Assembly: GCA_937924675.1 (NCBI GenBank) | Contig: CALEVL010000162.1 | Span: forward strand, 1 to 8,732 | Origin: an uncultured Ignavibacteria bacterium | Lineage (GTDB): Bacteria; Bacteroidota; Ignavibacteria; Tepidaquicellales; Tepidaquicellaceae | Direction of reading: 5' to 3' | DNA length: 8,732 nt | In this document: positions 6,096 through 8,732 of the stretch, in pieces | How the letters are laid out: each line of letters begins with the position of its first letter | Position numbering within the stretch: the first letter of the stretch is position 1 | Position numbers and translations under genes: made by a program | Notes under the pieces: model-generated | Databases searched by the model: none | The model's input: the letters and a program-made list of their open reading frames with translations, nothing else | Told to the model about the DNA's origin: nothing

Positions 6096-7292
6096 ATGCA
6101 CAATATCTACCCCATTGAAGGACAGGAAAACAACCCCAATTTTGTTTCCGCTTCGAAGATCCTGAACTCGATCCTCAGACGCGAGATTCCGGACGAGAAA
6201 GTTCTTAAGATTGTCTTTGGAGACCTTGCTCCTCATATTATTCACAACCTCAAAAAACACTACGAGGCCTTGCCGATGAATATGAAGAACATCCGCATGC
6301 ATACTACTGGCCCTTCTGTGATCGGCGAAGCAAGAGCAATGCTGGAACAGAATTTAGAGTATGCCAATCTGCAGTCACTCATTCTCAATAATGAAACCCC
6401 AAGTATTGGAGACATCGCTCCTGTTTATGGTGAATTTGCAGAAACAGTTCAGACAATCCTTGCACTCTATAAAAGAAATAAGCTCAAACGAAAATGCGAA
6501 ATCCCCGCTGCAGCTCATCCTTCCAGAGTGGGCGGACTTGTTCGTACACTCGGCTTTGACAATCCCGGATCGCATAGGTTCTGCACCGTTGCCTTCCTGC
6601 ATGATTGCATAGAGGATCTGATCAGATTCGAGAAGAGTGCCCACTTCGATCATTACGGATTGAGGGGAATAATGGTGTTTATGAACGATCATATACCTGT
6701 TGAACTTCAACCCAGCGTCAAACTCCTGACGAATGAATATTCACTCATTCTGAATTATTTGAAATATCTTCTGACCATAAGCGATACTCAAGTGAACAGG
6801 AAGAATCTGCTGAAGAATCTGGAAAGCCTTGCCTCTTTGGATTGGTCTATATGTGAAAATGTAATGAAACTCCACGCTCTTCTGGATGCTAATGAACTTG
6901 CAGAACCGGCGCTTGAGAATGCTAAGTGGCTGTGCTACAAAGAACTGTACATCAGGGAAATGGCTGACAATGCTTTGGCAATGTCAGATTTCAGAACTTT
7001 CGAGATCAAGGCAATTGACCTCACGGATAATTCTCAAAGCAGTGCAGCATTGTCACTAACGGAGAAACTGAGAAACATCATCAAGCTTGGCATCTGGGCA
7101 AGCCAGGGCTACAGGCTTCATACAAACTGGAGCCCGACAAATAATTTCATACAGGAGTTGTTTGAAGATGCGCTCGTTTCTTCAAAGCGCATTGTTATCA
7201 ATGATTTTCTTCAGCCCGATTCAAAACAAGACCGGTTTATGTCGGCTCTGTACAAGATTCAACAACTGAAGTCAATCTTCTATACAGACTGA
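6096..7292 (+). CDS. HD-domain protein of RelA/SpoT hydrolase type, no synthetase domain
   Basis: This 398-residue cytoplasmic protein has no signal peptide or membrane segment. Residues 130-215 and 284-314 carry the RelA/SpoT-type HD hydrolase signature in order: RK (132-133) then HPSRVGGLV with H141, FLHDCIED with H169, D170, E173 and D174, VKLLTNEYS (208-216), and IKAIDLTDN with D308 and N312. In known Rel proteins the matching residues bind Mn2+ and hydrolyse (p)ppGpp (RK...HP, LHDVVED, KLADRLHN); the spacing R-to-H of 9 and D-to-N of 4 agrees. There is no synthetase, TGS or ACT domain. Two oddities stand out: about 110 unassigned residues at the N-terminus, and roughly 140 residues between HD and the distal Asp against about 66 in Rel, implying a helical insertion near 216-285. 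It could be a small alarmone hydrolase or a related nucleotide phosphohydrolase. A hydrolase fold is likely; the substrate is inferred. Confidence 0.82.
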   Translation: MHNIYPIEGQENNPNFVSASKILNSILRREIPDEKVLKIVFGDLAPHIIHNLKKHYEALPMNMKNIRMHTTGPSVIGEARAMLEQNLEYANLQSLILNNETPSIGDIAPVYGEFAETVQTILALYKRNKLKRKCEIPAAAHPSRVGGLVRTLGFDNPGSHRFCTVAFLHDCIEDLIRFEKSAHFDHYGLRGIMVFMNDHIPVELQPSVKLLTNEYSLILNYLKYLLTISDTQVNRKNLLKNLESLASLDWSICENVMKLHALLDANELAEPALENAKWLCYKELYIREMADNALAMSDFRTFEIKAIDLTDNSQSSAALSLTEKLRNIIKLGIWASQGYRLHTNWSPTNNFIQELFEDALVSSKRIVINDFLQPDSKQDRFMSALYKIQQLKSIFYTD

Positions 7293-7436
7293 ATAAAGGA
7301 AACTTTATCGCTCTTTACTAAAATCTCAGACTGTCCGAAAACGTTATTGAGTTGATGATATGGAGTGATTGGATTGCATGCAGTTTTCCCGGTATTTCTC
7401 CCGACTCACGAACCGGGACACTCAAAATTAATTTAC

Positions 7437-7481
7437 GCATGCGTCAGCTTACTACTTGGCGGAGTCTTCTGTGCTCTTCAG
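7437..7481 (-). repeat. Dispersed degenerate repeat Y, copy 2
   Basis: The reverse complement matches 3926-3970 of copy 1 at 34 of 45 positions without gaps, with the shared strings CTGAAGA, GACTCC, CAAGTA and GCTGACG. It lies on the far side of elements D and C, in the order expected if the two repeat islands are inverted relatives. Confidence 0.62.
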
Positions 7482-7506
7482 AAAATCTGAAGCATTTGCC
7501 AGGATC

Positions 7507-7532
7507 AACACCTCTAATGGTGTTTTCTTCTG
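7507..7532 (+). terminator. Possible intrinsic terminator after the HD-domain gene
   Basis: AACACC (7507-7512) and GGTGTT (7519-7524) form a 6-bp stem with a 6-nt loop followed by TTTTCTTCTGTT. The structure is right for plus-strand termination, but it lies more than 200 bases past the stop and the stem is short. Confidence 0.35.
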
Positions 7533-7571
7533 TTCATGCCGAGAGGTACCGCCGGAAGTAACTTCTTGTCC

Positions 7572-7641
7572 CCGCAGAGGTACCCGCCGACTTTATACAA
7601 TGAACACAAATTATTATTTTGCCAAGGCGGGAACTCTGCGG
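7572..7641. repeat. Palindromic element C (hairpin, 16-17 nt arms)
   Basis: Arms CCGCAGAGGTACCCGCC (7572-7588) and GGCGGGAACTCTGCGG (7626-7641) pair as 8 plus 6 bp around a short internal mismatch. The 37-nt interior is AT-rich and unrelated to that of B and D. The preceding CTTGTCCCCGCAGAG matches the flank of the other elements, so the family is conserved at its ends but not in its middle. Confidence 0.85.
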
Positions 7642-7678
7642 AAATGGATTGAAATAGTTTGGATTCAGGCATTTCTTG

Positions 7679-7750
7679 CCGCAGAGTCCCCGCGTGTGTT
7701 GTTGTGATATCAGAAAAGCAAACTGTGCGGGTGACTCTGCGGGGACAAAA
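7679..7750 (-). repeat. Palindromic element D (72 bp), inverted near-copy of element B
   Basis: Arms CCGCAGAGTCCCCGCG (7679-7694) and TGCGGGTGACTCTGCGG (7726-7742) enclose a 31-nt interior identical to the reverse complement of that in B. Homology extends through the flank ACAAAA to 7750. It lies 34 bases past the stop of the lipoprotein gene, so on that strand the hairpin could also stop or stabilise the transcript; no T-tract follows it, which argues against a classical terminator. Confidence 0.92.
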
Positions 7751-7784
7751 GTTTGTGGAACACAAAAAGTCAGTATTCCGAGAT

Positions 7785-8657
7785 TCAGTATTCCAATTTT
7801 CTGGCGGAACCGTTTGCCTCAATTACCCACAGTCTTCCGTCGCCTCTTGTTCTGTTTGTGTACAGAAGCCTGTTTGAGATTGGATCAATGTTTGGAGAAA
7901 AAGAAAGGTCAGTGACGACTTGTGACAAATTGTTTGTTGACTCTTCAAACTTATAAACATAGCTGCTTCCGTTTCCGAAAGTGGAAGAAAAATAAGTTCC
8001 GGTGCCTGACACAGTTAAATGAGAGTTGTCGAGATAACTGTCAGAATTAAATTCTCTGATCAGACTGTTACTCAAATTCTGAAGATCGAATTTCACCAGT
8101 GCATCGCCTCTCCTTACTCCTCCGCCATGACTTAGCGGCTGGAAATAATACAGATATCTTCCGTCCGGAGACCAGTCAGACCAACTGCAATTCACATTCA
8201 CTACAATCAAGTTTGCACCATCGGGATCAGTCACATAAAGAAAATTGCCATTTACCCAGGCGATCTTTCCGTTGGTCTTATTCCAGCTTGCTTTTCCGAT
8301 GCCTTCTCCTGAAGCAAATAACCTGCTGATTCCTGATGCAAGATTGAGAATCATTAGAGCCCCGCCTTGTTCATAAATGATTGCTGTATCCAGAGGTGAC
8401 CAATCCGGATTCGCTGCATTTCCAAACACTCTTTGAACTTTATTATTTCCTAATGAATCCATTGTGTAAATCCCGGATAAGTCAAACTCCAGATCATTGT
8501 GCGAGAAAGCAATCATCTTGCCTGAAGAAGACCATGCCGCATCAAAGTCAATCTGAGAGTATTCCACAGTACCGGACGGACTATTGATCTCATCTGACGA
8601 ACATGATGACATCAACAAAACCAAAAGTAAAAGCAGATTAATTTTGACTGTATTCAT
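7785..8657 (-). CDS. Lipoprotein with TolB/PD40-like beta-propeller
   Basis: The 290-residue product begins with a short basic end and a hydrophobic LLLLLVLLMSSC; Cys19 is the lipidation site. The next residues, SSDE, resemble the Ser-plus-acidic export signal that directs Bacteroidota lipoproteins to the outside of the outer membrane, so surface exposure is possible. Repeats of the WD40-like PD40 type follow: AAWSSSGKMIAF (40), PDWSPLDTAIIY (84), ASWNKTNGKIAW (123), SDWSPDGRYLYY (160) and SFSPNIDPISNRLLYTN (252), with probably one more degenerate blade near 213. This matches the propeller of TolB and related proteins, in which D/W-S-PDG loops repeat once per blade. The N-terminal domain of TolB and any peptidase or OmpA domain are absent, so it is not TolB itself. 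The partner is unknown; a periplasmic or surface binding role is inference. No Shine-Dalgarno is seen. Confidence 0.88.
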   Translation of the reverse strand: MNTVKINLLLLLVLLMSSCSSDEINSPSGTVEYSQIDFDAAWSSSGKMIAFSHNDLEFDLSGIYTMDSLGNNKVQRVFGNAANPDWSPLDTAIIYEQGGALMILNLASGISRLFASGEGIGKASWNKTNGKIAWVNGNFLYVTDPDGANLIVVNVNCSWSDWSPDGRYLYYFQPLSHGGGVRRGDALVKFDLQNLSNSLIREFNSDSYLDNSHLTVSGTGTYFSSTFGNGSSYVYKFEESTNNLSQVVTDLSFSPNIDPISNRLLYTNRTRGDGRLWVIEANGSARKLEY

Positions 8658-8677
8658 AATTTCTTTTTTGAAATTAT
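8656..8677 (-). promoter_or_regulatory. Start-codon hairpin of the lipoprotein mRNA
   Basis: Perfect 8-bp arms ATAATTTC (8656-8663) and GAAATTAT (8670-8677) flank a T6 loop (A6 in the mRNA). In the transcript this AT-rich hairpin covers the leader and the first two bases of the ATG. It could modulate translation; the stem is weak, so the effect is uncertain. It takes the place where a ribosome binding site would be. Confidence 0.45.
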
Positions 8678-8710
8678 ACAGAATAGATTTTTATAGAAAC
8701 ACAAATCCTT

Positions 8711-8732
8711 GAGTTGTGAGTTGAGAGTGGTG
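8711..8732. repeat. Degenerate heptamer repeat at the right edge
   Basis: GAGTTGT, GAGTTGA and GAGTGGT follow one another and the window ends at the next G. The unit resembles a diverged form of the GTTGAAA unit at the left edge. Only three imperfect copies are visible. Confidence 0.5.

Larger units (their letters stand above)
7293..7571. other. Intergenic region after the HD-domain gene, with hairpins
   Basis: No gene is seen. Two bases after the stop is an AT-rich hairpin, ATAAAG/CTTTAT (7294-7309). Further on are CCCGGT/ACCGGG (7388-7417), a 10-bp palindrome ACGCATGCGT (7435-7444), and a perfect 7-bp hairpin CTTCAGA-AAA-TCTGAAG (7476-7492). A lone arm-like sequence, CCGAGAGGTACCGCCGG (7539-7555), is a degenerate direct repeat of the left arm of element C, 33 bases away. 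Confidence 0.55.

Noticed and set aside
6375..6710. Minus-strand frame of 111 codons inside the HD-domain gene
   Set aside because: It is antisense to conserved HD motifs and has no features of its own.
7352..7915. Several plus-strand frames of 69-83 codons between the convergent genes
   Set aside because: They are made of repeat Y, elements C and D and the antisense of the lipoprotein gene; no supporting start signals.

Overview
The window looks like part of a chromosome from the Ignavibacteria/Chlorobi/Bacteroidota side of the tree. Two intact proteins, and one broken one, end in type IX secretion (T9SS) sorting domains, and the two intact ones carry the linker QNYPNPFNPST, a form I associate with Ignavibacteria-like genomes. 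Shine-Dalgarno sequences are weak in front of most genes, and a lipoprotein signal of Bacteroidota type is present. The phylum call is inference from these features; no rRNA or tRNA is visible.

Layout. (1) 1-56: a perfect 7-bp tandem repeat runs into the 3' end of the first gene. (2) 45-1103 (-): a full-length Ada-type alkylation-repair protein. (3) 1164-2912 (-): a secreted seven-bladed FG-GAP propeller with an Ig-like N-terminal domain and a T9SS tail. (4) 2937-4043: no intact gene. It holds an orphan fragment of a T9SS sorting domain, two hairpin-forming palindromic elements (A, B), a degenerate 21-bp tandem array, one copy (Y1) of a dispersed repeat, and a terminator. (5) 4044-5099 (-): a second secreted T9SS protein of unknown function. 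(6) 5100-6095: about 1 kb without an intact gene, carrying another dispersed repeat copy (Y3) and a remnant of an RHS-family core (YDYIGARYYD). (7) 6096-7292 (+): an HD-domain protein keeping the RelA/SpoT-type (p)ppGpp hydrolase signature without a synthetase domain. (8) 7293-7784: a repeat island between convergent genes, with dispersed copy Y2 and palindromic elements C and D. (9) 7785-8657 (-): a lipoprotein with a TolB/PD40-like propeller. (10) A degenerate heptamer repeat lies at the right edge.

The genes do not form one pathway. The window reads as unrelated cargo genes separated by repeat-rich, decaying intergenic islands. The strongest unexplained signal is the repeat system. Elements A-D share arms of the type CCGCAGAGTC(A)CCCGC. 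B and D are nearly identical 72-74 bp copies in opposite orientation about 4.1 kb apart. The two islands holding them also share repeat Y in matching order, so they look like inverted relatives of one another. No transposase that could move them is visible. I did not find a convincing new defence or enzymatic system.
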